DNA from: Kordiimonas sp. SCSIO 12610
GTDB lineage: Bacteria > Pseudomonadota > Alphaproteobacteria > Sphingomonadales > Kordiimonadaceae
Reading direction: 5' to 3'
Assembly (NCBI RefSeq): GCF_024398015.1
Contig: NZ_CP073747.1
Location: 2,346,001 to 2,410,000 of the forward strand
Length of the DNA stretch: 64,000 nt
Shown here in pieces: positions 43,912 through 53,712 of the stretch. The position numbers and the translations under genes are program-made. The notes below the pieces were generated by a model, which saw nothing but the letters and a program-made list of their open reading frames with translations, did not search any database and had not been told where the DNA came from. How positions within the stretch are numbered: position 1 is the stretch's first letter; every line of letters begins with the position of its first letter.

Positions 43912-45054
43912 ATGATGCATACAAAACTACATAAAATATTAAATGAAGGACTGGTACCCTTATCAATTATATTGTTCCTGATCGGGATACTTATCATTAG
44001 CCCGCAGCATGCGTCGGCGCAGTCATCAGATAAGCAGGCACGTGCATTTTATTTTGTTGCCGAGGATGCATATGAAAACAAAAGGTATGATGAAGCCTAT
44101 AGGGCCTTAAAACGCGCAGAAGCGCTACGCGGGAAAACCGATGGTAGGTTTTTAGGCTTGGAAATCAAAATTCTGTATGCACAGAAAAAAGACCAGCAGG
44201 CCCAGCGTCTAATTGAACGGTTTTATGACTATGAAGCACCACAAGATATCCTGCGTGATGTTGCCAAAATCCAATTGGAAATCGAGGAGCGTATTGAGAA
44301 AAAGAAAAAGGCAGAAGCCCGCAGGATAGCGGCAAAGCGAAGAGCCGATGAAGAGAGGCGACAGAGAGAAGCAGAGCGTAAAAGGCGAGAAGACGAGCGC
44401 AAACAAAAAGAAGCCGAACGAAAACGAAAACAACAGGAAGAATTAAAACGTCAGCATGAGGCAGCGCTTAAACGGCTACAAGAGGCCGACATGGCCGAGG
44501 CCACAGCAGTACGAAGAAGTGGTAATAACCCAATAGGAGTTATTCTGTCGGATGCAGACGGTAAAATAAAAGTCCTTCACGCCTTTAACGGTGATGCCGC
44601 CAATAAAAGCGGCATGAAATCTCGGGATCATATTCTTGAAGTTAATGGCCAAAAAATTTCCAGCATTGAGGATTTTTGGGCTCAGCTCAGGAAAAAGGAC
44701 AAGGCGCGCATTAAGGTGCGTCGTCTGAATTCCAAACGAAATGGCTATAAAACCAAAACAATTAGAATTAACATCAAGAAAGCCCAGAAAAAAATAGCCG
44801 CTGAAAAAGCGAGGCTTGGGGTCAAATTCTATACCGTAAGGGGGTATAGGGTTATAATTAACTATGTTAATCCTAACTCAATTGCATCAGCTGCGGGTAT
44901 CCAACCAGGTGACTATATTGATACTATTGATGGCACACCGATTTCTTCCAATGCACAGCTATTGTCATTAATCCGCGCTGTACCCTCTGGTGGAACCTCT
45001 ATCTACTCAATTGATCGTTTCGGCGAGAAAATCGATATTTCGGTTACGTTTTAG
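43912..45054 (+). CDS. Exported two-PDZ protein with shared N-terminal helical-repeat domain (2)
   Basis: This 380-residue paralogue of the previous gene has the same order: leader, N-domain (ARAFYFVAEDAYENKRYDEA), long charged coiled coil (about 125-190) and two PDZ domains (GVILSDADGKIKVLHAFNGD; GVKFYTVRGYRV). It starts five bases after the previous stop. Sequence divergence is greatest in the coiled coil and in the PDZ peptide-binding edges, suggesting different partners. Heterodimer formation through the coiled coils is possible but inferred. Confidence 0.84.
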   Translation: MMHTKLHKILNEGLVPLSIILFLIGILIISPQHASAQSSDKQARAFYFVAEDAYENKRYDEAYRALKRAEALRGKTDGRFLGLEIKILYAQKKDQQAQRLIERFYDYEAPQDILRDVAKIQLEIEERIEKKKKAEARRIAAKRRADEERRQREAERKRREDERKQKEAERKRKQQEELKRQHEAALKRLQEADMAEATAVRRSGNNPIGVILSDADGKIKVLHAFNGDAANKSGMKSRDHILEVNGQKISSIEDFWAQLRKKDKARIKVRRLNSKRNGYKTKTIRINIKKAQKKIAAEKARLGVKFYTVRGYRVIINYVNPNSIASAAGIQPGDYIDTIDGTPISSNAQLLSLIRAVPSGGTSIYSIDRFGEKIDISVTF

Positions 45055-45064
45055 GGGGGTATCA

Positions 45065-47014
45065 ATGGCTTGCAACACTACACCGTCAGCGATTTTATGG
45101 AATAAGGCCTATTGGCTAGCGTCCTTGATCCTACTCATACTTGTCTCAACTACAACGATACCTGCACAAGCACAGGTCGCCCGTAAAACCGATGATAATC
45201 GTATTAGCACCAAACTAAGTGTCGATGGATCGAGTGGCCTTTATCAAGCCATATATTCAGGCAATAGCTTTGTCAGTGCGGTTGAGCTTGATATCGAATG
45301 GTGGACCCTGTTTGGTGAAATTGTTTATGCACATAAACTAAAATGGGAACGCAGCAACAGTTTCCGCTTTGGGGAAAGTGGCGGTGAATATCCGATAACC
45401 CGTGATAGGTTGTCCGAGTATCCTGATTTATTGAAACGGTTCGATGCGCTAACACCAGAGGATATCCAACTGACGATTACGTTTTATGCTGCTCGTGATC
45501 AACAATCTGACCGTCCTTCACCGTCTCCAAATTTGTTTGAACTCCAATCAGCAGCCACTCAATTTGAGGTGAAATTAAAGAAAACGCCCTATTTTCAAAT
45601 CCCAAAACCTGGCGAAAATGGCTTTGTTTTATCACCTGGTAGGCCAAAGGATTGGCAAACTTTCATGATGCCTATTTTTACGCCAAACGGGGATGTTAAT
45701 ACTTGGATCAAAAACACTTGGACTGCCGCAGACTCACTAACCTTTGATAGATCTACTCCTCTTAAGGTCACTAAAATAGTTCCTCCAACCACTTCCCTTA
45801 ACAATATTGCTGCGGAATATTGGCGCAGAAAAAAAGAAGAGAAAGAAGAAGAGGACGATTTCTGGGACGACAAAGAAGATGCGGATGAGGAAGAAGTGGC
45901 TGAAGAAGATGATTTCTGGAACGAAGCAGAAAAATCTGAAAGTAACGAAAAATCTGACGAAGATGATTTCTGGAAGGAAGCAGAAAAATCTGACGAGGAC
46001 GATTTTTGGGCCTGCCCTGATCAAAGTAATGACTGCTGGAAGAAGCCTGAGCCAAAGGTAGCCCCTGCAAAACCTACGGCATCAATTAATAACACCAATG
46101 GTGAAATTGTCGTCCATTTTGGCGGAGAAGGACGCGAAGATGACCGATACGCGGTGCTGAATGCAAACGGACAGGCCATCATTCCCTTCACCTACAACCG
46201 CATCTACGCCTACGAAAACGGCCGTGCACGTGCGACACAGTTATCATTAGTTGATAAATTTACTACGACCGGCAGGTACCCTTACCCGTGTACTATATTC
46301 GTATGGTTTGATGGAGAAATTAATAAGTTCGGGCACTGGGTCGGCGAACCCGAAACATATTATGCCATGCGCACTCACAAAGCGATCGGCATGAGTGAGG
46401 AAGCTGTTTGTGACAATAATTCCAGTTCAGTGCGAACAAGAGTTAATCGACTTCGCAGCGAAGGCGTGCGTTATATTGGTCAACTACCACAGTCACGTGA
46501 TTATGACTTGCTTGATGTTCATATGACTAAAGGCGCGGGCAACCCTAATTGGTACAAGAGATACACGGAAAAAATTCGCGAAGTTACTTCTCTTGCAAGC
46601 CAAACATTTGAAATTGTCAAAAATGACAACCGCGAATGGGGCGTCAGGGGAGTAGATGGCAGGATGCTTATCCCCTTCTCGAAAAGACTGATCCTTTACT
46701 ACAAAGACGGTATCGCAAAGGCCGCAGAACAGATCGAAGTAATACCTTATACGTGTGTAGAAGGGCGCGGTGCCTTTAGGGGTGCGGCACTAAAAAGCGC
46801 CTATTTCATAGTTTGGGCTGAGGGACTGATTGACCAAAAAGGCAAATGGATCATCGCCCCAACGAAAAAAGGGTATTTCAGTGGGTCTGATCGCCGGTGC
46901 AGGAAATTTATACCGAGGGCCCGAGATCATGCGCGCGCGAACAATATTAAAATTACCGAAGACTATGAAGAGTATGCCAACATCATTGGCAAAATGGACG
47001 GCTGGCGCGAATGA
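45065..47014 (+). CDS. Large exported protein with DDFW repeats and WG-repeat-like segments
   Basis: From ATG 45065, which follows AGGGGGG, the protein is 649 residues. The signal peptide ends PAQAQ. A beta-rich N-terminal half (about 40-255) is followed by an acidic low-complexity stretch with four DDFW motifs (near residues 264, 282, 301 and 314). The C-terminal half has WG/KWG-like segments (YAVLNANGQAIIPFTYNRIY; WGVRGVDGRMLIPFSKRLIL; GLIDQKGKWIIAP). A paralogue lies at 57721-59157 with a single DAFW at the matching place. Function unknown; export and context suggest an envelope structure. Confidence 0.78.
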   Translation: MACNTTPSAILWNKAYWLASLILLILVSTTTIPAQAQVARKTDDNRISTKLSVDGSSGLYQAIYSGNSFVSAVELDIEWWTLFGEIVYAHKLKWERSNSFRFGESGGEYPITRDRLSEYPDLLKRFDALTPEDIQLTITFYAARDQQSDRPSPSPNLFELQSAATQFEVKLKKTPYFQIPKPGENGFVLSPGRPKDWQTFMMPIFTPNGDVNTWIKNTWTAADSLTFDRSTPLKVTKIVPPTTSLNNIAAEYWRRKKEEKEEEDDFWDDKEDADEEEVAEEDDFWNEAEKSESNEKSDEDDFWKEAEKSDEDDFWACPDQSNDCWKKPEPKVAPAKPTASINNTNGEIVVHFGGEGREDDRYAVLNANGQAIIPFTYNRIYAYENGRARATQLSLVDKFTTTGRYPYPCTIFVWFDGEINKFGHWVGEPETYYAMRTHKAIGMSEEAVCDNNSSSVRTRVNRLRSEGVRYIGQLPQSRDYDLLDVHMTKGAGNPNWYKRYTEKIREVTSLASQTFEIVKNDNREWGVRGVDGRMLIPFSKRLILYYKDGIAKAAEQIEVIPYTCVEGRGAFRGAALKSAYFIVWAEGLIDQKGKWIIAPTKKGYFSGSDRRCRKFIPRARDHARANNIKITEDYEEYANIIGKMDGWRE

Positions 47015-47049
47015 ACGCCAGGATGTCATTACGTGAAGGTGGATCGAGA

Positions 47050-48195
47050 ATGAATAATAGAATTTTGGCATTATGTCTTTTTACCGCTGTGTCGATGCTG
47101 ACATTACCCACCATTCAGGCACAGTCCGGTAATTCAGCACAGGCGCGCGCGTATTATTTTGCAGCGGAAGATGCTTTTATGTCTGGCAAATTGAATGACG
47201 CACTGACCGCTCTAAAAAAGGCAGAAGGATTGCGCGGGAAAACCGATGCTCGTTTTCTGGCACTCGAGGTTAAAATTCTTACGCGCCTGAAACGCTATGC
47301 AGAAGCCAAAACCAAGATAAACGAATTTTATTCATATGATGCCGACACAAGCCTACAACGCGAAATCGCACCGATTTTGTTACAGATTGACAAAGGCCTC
47401 ACGGCAAATGCTGCAAAAGCTACTCGGGATGGTTATCGAGAAGCTCAGAAACAAAATTACACTGAAGCAGCAGAATTATATGACGCTGGCTGCATTGGAG
47501 GTAATATGCTTGGATGTACTGCCCTAGGCGAATTATATGAATCTGGACGTGGAGTTAACCAAAATAGACGGCGTGCAAGTGAACTATATGAGAAAGCTTG
47601 TAATGGTGATTATATGAATGCGTGTACTCAGCTAGGCGTACTTCTTTATGACGATGCACGAGAAAATGCTGGGCGCGCAAGTAAGCTTTATGAGAAAGCT
47701 TGCGACAATGGTCATATGATTGGATGTACTGTTTTAGCTCTCCTTTATCGCGAAGGTGAAGGCGTTTCGCAGGACTATGATCGCTATTCCGAATTGATGT
47801 TGCGCGCCTGTGAGAATGGCCGTGACCAAAGTTGTTATACTCTGGGTGATGAATATGAATTTGGCCGACGACTTCCGAAGAGCCCAGAACGTGCGTTCGA
47901 GATATATAGTAAAGCCTGTTATGATAAAAAGGTTGCTGGATGTGTTGGCCTTGGGCACTTAAGTCAGTCGGGAAAAGGTATGCCAAAAGACTATGCTGAA
48001 GCCCATCGCTATTACAAAAAGGCATGTGATGGCGGCAGTTCACATGGCTGCAATGATCTTGCTCATTTATACCGGGATGGATTGGGCGTTACACTGAACC
48101 TCAAAACTGCAGGTCGCTTTTACGATCAAGCCTGTAAAGGCAAATTTCAGGCCGCCTGTGATCAGTTAAAGACACTCAATGAAAATGGTAACTAA
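47050..48195 (+). CDS. Exported Sel1-repeat protein with shared N-terminal domain
   Basis: From ATG 47050 the protein is 381 residues with a signal peptide ending IQAQ. The N-domain (about 24-118; ARAYYFAAEDAFMSGKLNDA) is homologous to that of the two PDZ proteins. It is followed by about seven Sel1-like repeats with paired Cys (for example ACNGDYMNACTQLG, ACDNGHMIGCTVLA, ACDGGSSHGCNDLA). C-x7-C spacing inside repeats matches Hcp-type disulfide-linked solenoids, consistent with the oxidising periplasm. The same N-domain fused to different C-terminal modules marks one gene family. Confidence 0.86.
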   Translation: MNNRILALCLFTAVSMLTLPTIQAQSGNSAQARAYYFAAEDAFMSGKLNDALTALKKAEGLRGKTDARFLALEVKILTRLKRYAEAKTKINEFYSYDADTSLQREIAPILLQIDKGLTANAAKATRDGYREAQKQNYTEAAELYDAGCIGGNMLGCTALGELYESGRGVNQNRRRASELYEKACNGDYMNACTQLGVLLYDDARENAGRASKLYEKACDNGHMIGCTVLALLYREGEGVSQDYDRYSELMLRACENGRDQSCYTLGDEYEFGRRLPKSPERAFEIYSKACYDKKVAGCVGLGHLSQSGKGMPKDYAEAHRYYKKACDGGSSHGCNDLAHLYRDGLGVTLNLKTAGRFYDQACKGKFQAACDQLKTLNENGN

Positions 48196-48281
48196 GAATT
48201 AGGATTAAACTGGGTCAGATTATAACACATCAATCATCGATAAGTTAAAGTTTATACCAACAAGGTTTCAGGGGAATATGC

Positions 48282-49562
48282 ATGTACATGATAAGGTTAA
48301 GTTTGCTTCTCATACTGATATCTGGTTTTTCGAATGTAACAGCACAAAACCTAAAGATCAGCGACAAAGAAATTCATCCTGATGTTGCAACAGGTGATAA
48401 GGCCTATAATCGCGCAAATTATTACGCCGCTGAGCGATCATACAGCAAAGCATGTGACGCTAATATCGGAATGGGATGCCAACGCCTCGCCCGTTTTTAT
48501 GACACGGAAGGGGCGATAAAACGCAGCGAAGTCAATCAACTTATAAAACGCGATATTAACAAAGCACTACCCTTCTATCAAAGAGCATGTACAACCCTAC
48601 GCGACGGCAAAGCCTGTGCAATTATTGGGAATAAATTGTTAAGTGGAGATGGTGGGTTAAAGATGGACATTGCGGGTGGTCAAAACTTTCTACACCACGC
48701 CTGCGAGATGCGCGATACAAGCGGATGTATCCGCCTCGGCGAATTGGCTGAAAAAGAAAAGAAATATGATGATGCTTCCACCTGGTATTTCACCCGTGCA
48801 TGCAAATTGGGTTCAGGCGAAGGTTGTTTTAATTTCATTCGAATGGTCGAAGAAAAAAAGTTATTTGCGAATGAAAAATTCGACCGAGCAAAATGGGTGA
48901 GTGAACAATTGGAAAGTCTTTGCAATGGCACATATGAAAATAACGTTCAGGATGAATATGCCTGCTATCAGATAAATCAAAGGCTAATTGCAAAAGACCC
49001 AGCGAAAGCACTCGACTATTTTGACACGGCCTGTGAGTACCGCAAGAACAAGTTCAGCTGTTGGGAACTAAAAGAACTCATCAATTCCGGCAAAGCTGGA
49101 TATTTACCCTATGCAGCTAAGTATGGCTCAAACTATGCTTATTTTAACGGAGTTTATGGACATAAGTTCGAAAATCTTTTTTTTAGTGATAAAGATGACA
49201 AAACTCAAAAGAATAATTTGATAATTTACCTCAGTGAACGAGCTTGTGAGCATAACAATTATTATGCCTGCATTGAGCGAGGCGAATATTGGATGCAGCG
49301 TGCCAAATATCACAAAAGCCAAAAATCGAAATATATTAATGAAGCGAAAGAGCAGTGCAGCGAAAAAAAACGAAAAGAAAACAAAGAACTTGCAAGCCTC
49401 TTTTGTAGATCAGCTCGTAACAAAGCCGATGGAATTGTTAACGAAAGTTACGAAACTGCATTCAAATATTTTCAAAGAGTATGTACGTCACGTAACAGTG
49501 CGCCTTGCAATCAAATGATCAAAGCTGCACAGGGTTATGATGGACGAATTCTTGTATTTTAA
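48282..49562 (+). CDS. Exported divergent Sel1-like protein
   Basis: This 426-residue protein has a signal peptide (ending VTAQ) and helical repeats with Cys pairs (ACDANIGMGCQRLA, ACTTLRDGKACAIIG, ACEMRDTSGCIRLG, ACKLGSGEGCFNFI, ACEHNNYYACIERG). Repeat length is irregular compared with the other Sel1 proteins and the shared N-domain is absent. It lies 86 bases after the previous gene in the same run. AT content is higher than in the first genes of the operon. Likely a periplasmic scaffold; partner unknown. Confidence 0.8.
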   Translation: MYMIRLSLLLILISGFSNVTAQNLKISDKEIHPDVATGDKAYNRANYYAAERSYSKACDANIGMGCQRLARFYDTEGAIKRSEVNQLIKRDINKALPFYQRACTTLRDGKACAIIGNKLLSGDGGLKMDIAGGQNFLHHACEMRDTSGCIRLGELAEKEKKYDDASTWYFTRACKLGSGEGCFNFIRMVEEKKLFANEKFDRAKWVSEQLESLCNGTYENNVQDEYACYQINQRLIAKDPAKALDYFDTACEYRKNKFSCWELKELINSGKAGYLPYAAKYGSNYAYFNGVYGHKFENLFFSDKDDKTQKNNLIIYLSERACEHNNYYACIERGEYWMQRAKYHKSQKSKYINEAKEQCSEKKRKENKELASLFCRSARNKADGIVNESYETAFKYFQRVCTSRNSAPCNQMIKAAQGYDGRILVF

Positions 49563-49663
49563 AAAGTATACATGAATATCGAGATTAATCGTTAAATGTC
49601 TAACGTTCAAAATGCGAGGATAAGGAGTGTTATGCAATATAATCCTAATAGAGTTGACCTGAT

Positions 49664-49786
49664 ATGCCAACTCCAAAACAGCGCAGCAGTAACAACATTG
49701 ATCGGCGTATAAAGCCCAGGCCGGAAAGGTTGGAAACACGCCATGTTCCAGAGAACTCTTTTCATAATCCACAGGAGCTTCAATGA
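49664..49786 (+). CDS. Possible 40-residue basic small protein
   Basis: An ATG opens a 40-codon frame (MPTPKQRSSNNIDRRIKPRP at the start) whose TGA overlaps the ATG of the next gene (ATGA). The ribosome-binding site is weak. The coupling-like overlap is the main reason to list it; it may be chance. Confidence 0.22.
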   Translation: MPTPKQRSSNNIDRRIKPRPERLETRHVPENSFHNPQELQ

Positions 49787-50817
49787 TTAACCTTTCGGCA
49801 CTTTTGCTATCGTTGACCGTTCTGGGCGTGGACCAAGTTGAAGGGTCTAAAACTGACAATAGTGCCGAAGCTTATATTTTTTCTGAACTTGACGATATTT
49901 TAGAGGATCAAACGTTTGAAACTGCGCTCGCAAAAACGACTGAATTGTTTGTTCGTGCGCACAAAGAAAAATACAAACTCAACAAATTAGAAAATGGTGA
50001 TATTGCACCGCCTTCAATCTGGCGCAATTCTATTTGGCGAACGCTTCATGAAAACCTGATTTCTTTTGATATGAATAAAGGCCTGTCTGACAGACTTTGT
50101 GGCCAGGTTCGAAATCACTATAAAATAAAATGGCGAACGGAACCCGAAAATCTTCCACCACTGGAGCAAAAATTATATGAATTGAAACTCCATATGTGTT
50201 CGCTCCAGGGCTACCGTGATGCCGGGGACGATATCAATGGCTTTGGGGAAAGCAAAGAGGAAGACATGTATGCCAGGTGGCTTGTCAGTAATCTTAATGT
50301 GGAATTAGGTAGCCAACTTAACACACTTCCTGCACCGCCAGCGACCATATCAGAAACATGCCCTTACAATCAGGATTATACTCTTGGCCTTGGCATAAAA
50401 TATATCAACGGCATTAGCTATTACGCATTGTCTGCCCATCACAAAAAACAGAAAACTTCAAAAATCCTATATATGGGACCAATGTATCTGCCCTATTTTA
50501 AGCATGCATACATATTTCACAACCAAGCGAATATTTATGTCTCGGTTACGTCACACTACCTAACCTGTGATTTTGAAGAGCATTCACGCACACACTCTGA
50601 AATACATAATATCGGTGATCAATTCTATTTTGTAGAAGAGACCTCGACCTGGACAGCAGAACAAAAAGCCTTGGAACCTTTACCGACAGAATTACCCATT
50701 ATGGGCACAAACCTGACAGGATGTGTTCTGCGGCCAAAAATCACTGAAGATATAGACGAAGCTAAAGACCTATACATGAAGGACGTAGAGTTATTTAACT
50801 CTGTTAAAGATGATTGA
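49783..50817 (+). CDS. Exported protein of unknown function (344 residues)
   Basis: The ATG follows AGGAGCTTCA. A short hydrophobic leader (residues 2-16) precedes a mature part rich in Asp, Lys and aromatic residues. Several Cys are spread through the protein (LCGQ, MCSL, ETCPYN, LTCDFEE, GCVLRP), enough for disulfides in the periplasm. The stretch EKKLY/EEDMYARWLVSNL is helical and the C-terminal half beta-rich. I recognise no family. By position it belongs to the PDZ/Sel1 run. Confidence 0.6.
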   Translation: MINLSALLLSLTVLGVDQVEGSKTDNSAEAYIFSELDDILEDQTFETALAKTTELFVRAHKEKYKLNKLENGDIAPPSIWRNSIWRTLHENLISFDMNKGLSDRLCGQVRNHYKIKWRTEPENLPPLEQKLYELKLHMCSLQGYRDAGDDINGFGESKEEDMYARWLVSNLNVELGSQLNTLPAPPATISETCPYNQDYTLGLGIKYINGISYYALSAHHKKQKTSKILYMGPMYLPYFKHAYIFHNQANIYVSVTSHYLTCDFEEHSRTHSEIHNIGDQFYFVEETSTWTAEQKALEPLPTELPIMGTNLTGCVLRPKITEDIDEAKDLYMKDVELFNSVKDD

Positions 50818-50925
50818 GCATACCGACATTGTCGAGAGTATTGCCTATAGTAACCAGATAGAATTGATAATTTCGGCATTATCTAATTTAGTTGTCTTCC
50901 TCGTTTCAATTAGGAGGGAATTTTA

Positions 50926-51618
50926 ATGCAAAAAATAATTTTCACGGTTTTGCTTACAATACTATATTCCGTAACAACCATACCATTTTTGCAGCTTCGT
51001 GCAGAAACGTTCTTTTTCCCCTTGAATGCTAGGGCCGATACTATTGAGCCGAATGAGCAAAAACATAATCCGAGCGACATTCGTGCCTTTGCTACTAGAT
51101 TGTGCAGTAGAATATCATCGATTTCACCATCGGAGAAATCAAGCCCCGCAGAAATCATTGATAAAACTATATTGAATTACATAAAACCAGACCTTTCCTA
51201 CTCGCAATTAACCGAGGAATTAAGATCAGAAATTAGATCATTTTGGAATCAAAACGAACGTTATTTCTTTTGCAAAGCGCTAGATGACAAGCCTAATACG
51301 GAAGACGGCCATATTCTCAAAAGAATTATACAGCTACACTTAAATATCCCATTATTGAACGACCTATATTTATCCAGGAATAAAAAAGTAAATCCAAATC
51401 CAATTAATTTTAACCACATAGATAAATTAATGCGCAATGGCATAATGGTTAATGAGACAGTAGTAGATTATATCGATTACATTATAACAAAGAAGAGCGG
51501 CACTAACGAGTTTGGCGAAGAGGAGATATTTGAACTAGAAATACTCCGAGACGAAATATTAATTGGGCACTTCAAGGCAAAACGAGCATCCGAAATTTTA
51601 TCTGTTTCTAAAGAATGA
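50926..51618 (+). CDS. Exported protein of unknown family, paralogue of the gene at 39418
   Basis: This 230-residue protein has a good ribosome-binding site (AGGAGGGA) and a hydrophobic leader (residues 3-22). It shares with the protein at 39418 the motif F-NQN---F-C (FWNQNERYFFC), then HI--R---L---IPLL, a Lys/Pro/Asn segment, VDYIDYII, EILRDEILI and AKRASE. Overall identity looks low but the order and spacing hold over about 130 residues. Fold appears all-helical. Function unknown. Confidence 0.6.
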   Translation: MQKIIFTVLLTILYSVTTIPFLQLRAETFFFPLNARADTIEPNEQKHNPSDIRAFATRLCSRISSISPSEKSSPAEIIDKTILNYIKPDLSYSQLTEELRSEIRSFWNQNERYFFCKALDDKPNTEDGHILKRIIQLHLNIPLLNDLYLSRNKKVNPNPINFNHIDKLMRNGIMVNETVVDYIDYIITKKSGTNEFGEEEIFELEILRDEILIGHFKAKRASEILSVSKE

Positions 51619-51713
51619 ACTCTTCTGTTTAATAGTAGACTAGATATTCAATCATCTTGTAGGTTCTACAATTAACATTTGAATAAGCAACTTGAGTTAA
51701 CGGCTAATTAAGA

Positions 51714-52151
51714 ATGGAACCCATTAAGATAATAAACAACACTACTGACCTTGATGGCACTTGCTATATTGAACTTTCCCTAGGACGTTATTCAGGTAAC
51801 CACTGGGCCCCTAGCAGTCTGTATTTCGCAGAAGAAATTTTTGGTTTTATCGAGCCGATTTTTGAAAAGCATATCCAAAACTATAATCATTATGGAATAA
51901 ATAATCCCGGAGTGAATGAGTGGAATAAAATCACTTCAGCACTTTCTGAGCTGGCAAATTTTTTGCGCTCAGTCAGAGATTTTGAGGAAGTATTGGGACA
52001 TATTGGCTTTATGTTTGGTGATGTTCGTGATTATTTTCAGAGGCATTTCAATACCTGCCAGCGAGATCTTATTCAGTTGATTGGTGACGTGATTGAATGG
52101 GTGAATACAAATCTACCGCACCATAGATACATAGCCATATTAGGTATTTGA
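51714..52151 (+). CDS. Hypothetical protein (145 residues)
   Basis: This soluble protein has no leader. It starts MEPIKIINNTTDLDGTCYIEL and is rich in aromatic and acidic residues in two helical segments (FAEEIFGFIEPIFEKHIQNY; LIQLIGDVIEWVNTNLP). Its size and the mix of Trp/Phe/Asp recall immunity-type proteins, but no family is recognised. The ribosome-binding site is weak. Confidence 0.5.
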   Translation: MEPIKIINNTTDLDGTCYIELSLGRYSGNHWAPSSLYFAEEIFGFIEPIFEKHIQNYNHYGINNPGVNEWNKITSALSELANFLRSVRDFEEVLGHIGFMFGDVRDYFQRHFNTCQRDLIQLIGDVIEWVNTNLPHHRYIAILGI

Positions 52152-52242
52152 GCTCGATTTCTGTACAAAACATCTATCAGTTAAATTTGCATGACTAATA
52201 GTGTTCTATAACACTCAATATTGAACAATACCCATTATCAAC

Positions 52243-52539
52243 TTATTCACTATGCTTTTCCAGCTCGATAATAACATCCCTGATCGTGCCTGCGCCAAAA
52301 CCATCACGGTCAGCATATTCACGAGAGAAGTCTTCGATGCCCTTGGTTAAGGCATCAATGGCGTTATCCGGATGTACATCCTGAAGGATGTTTTCCATAT
52401 ATTCAACCGCAAGCTTAATATCCCGTTGTGGACTGCTCAGGCCAACGAAGGAGGAAGACCCAACGAGCGCTTGATTGCGCACTGATACGCTTCTTATGAC
52501 TTCATCAATAATTCCCAAAACTTTTCCTAAAGCTTCCAA
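52243..52539 (-). CDS. Hypothetical protein (98 residues), TTG start
   Basis: A small soluble helical protein starting at TTG (MEALGKVLGIIDEVIRSVSV) and ending with IIELEKHSE. It lies between two orphan genes, with no recognised family. The unusual start codon and size lower confidence. Confidence 0.4.
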   Translation of the reverse strand: MEALGKVLGIIDEVIRSVSVRNQALVGSSSFVGLSSPQRDIKLAVEYMENILQDVHPDNAIDALTKGIEDFSREYADRDGFGAGTIRDVIIELEKHSE

Positions 52540-52613
52540 TGAATGTGTCGTCGCAGTCGAATAGAATTGTTATGAGTACAGGAGCCGTATCGCAATTGGA
52601 TTACATGCATTGA

Positions 52614-53054
52614 TCAAGCCTCGCTTCCCACACCCCTGAAAAAGTAACGTGCAAAGATTTCACTTATCATAGCGCAAACTAATCCTATCCCACCCGTAAT
52701 GAGGCCGAGCAATAAGGCCCCATCGATAGTTAAGGGATCAGCATATGCGTCACTCACAAAAGATGCAGCGATTAAAATCAATGCGCTATTGATTAGAAAC
52801 ATCAGAAATGCGGTTAAAACCATCCTGGTAGCGCGCTTTTTATATCGAACAAAACCATAGACAACTGCGAATTCAAAAAGGGCGATAAAAAAACCAAAAT
52901 AGAGTGTCTCAATAATCTCGGGCCACCAACGCGCAAAACCATCAACCCCAGTATACAGCGTAAAAATAAACAGCAATATGGTAACTATCGCACCATTCAA
53001 AAGCGCGTATGGCAACCTGCGGCTCTTGGTATCTAGATTTTGATCTTCTTCCAT
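52614..53054 (-). CDS. Membrane protein of unknown function (146 residues)
   Basis: From the ATG at 53054, preceded by AAGGAAGG, the protein has four predicted membrane helices (about 20-38, 48-68, 78-100 and 110-135) and short polar tails. An upstream Met at 53084 is open but lacks a ribosome-binding site. It has no recognised domain. It is divergent from the single-span protein at 53266. Confidence 0.6.
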   Translation of the reverse strand: MEEDQNLDTKSRRLPYALLNGAIVTILLFIFTLYTGVDGFARWWPEIIETLYFGFFIALFEFAVVYGFVRYKKRATRMVLTAFLMFLINSALILIAASFVSDAYADPLTIDGALLLGLITGGIGLVCAMISEIFARYFFRGVGSEA

Positions 53055-53265
53055 GTACCTTCCTTCATACAAGATATACACCAAGGCATAAAGTGCATCC
53101 TATATCGTATGTTAAACATACTTGCTTTGTATGGTGAAAGAAAAAGTAAAATGCTTGCCTAACGGTTTAAAAAGACTGATGATAATCTTAAGTTAAGCCA
53201 TCTATTTTGGATAGTATGGCCAAAACCCAAATATAAACAATCCATCATTAGGGAGGCGGATAATA

Positions 53266-53691
53266 ATGGATCAATCAAAGGGCTCTAAGTTCAATCGCAA
53301 AACAGTCTTTATCATCATGGCCGTCATGTTGGTTGTTGCCTTTAGTCTTTGGTATACTGCCAATTCAGCGTTGGATAATGTATTTGACCCAACACAAAAC
53401 CCTGAATCCGCAGCGGAAGTAACTGTTCCGGCGGCACCCAAGGCGTTCAGCTCTCCGCCCTCTGTTGCGGCGAGAGACTGTATTCTGCAAGCCGCAAAAA
53501 TTGAGGAATTACTCTCTGATTATGACCAGTTGGACAAAGACTTCCTCATCATTTATGCCTCACAGCTCTCATTCGAAGAATTTGCAAACAAAACTAAGGG
53601 CACAAAAACATATTCGGATGATTTGTCTCCTGCCGATATGAAACGACTACAAAATGAGGTTCAGTTTAACAGAGAGTGCAGGCTTAAATAA
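53266..53691 (+). CDS. Single-span membrane protein (141 residues)
   Basis: After GGGAGGCGG the ATG opens a frame with one N-terminal membrane helix (residues 13-33), an Ala/Pro-rich linker and a helical periplasmic part with two Cys (RDCILQAAK, NRECRLK) that may form a disulfide. No family is recognised. Confidence 0.55.
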   Translation: MDQSKGSKFNRKTVFIIMAVMLVVAFSLWYTANSALDNVFDPTQNPESAAEVTVPAAPKAFSSPPSVAARDCILQAAKIEELLSDYDQLDKDFLIIYASQLSFEEFANKTKGTKTYSDDLSPADMKRLQNEVQFNRECRLK

Positions 53692-53712
53692 GTGCACAAG
53701 ATTGATAAATCA

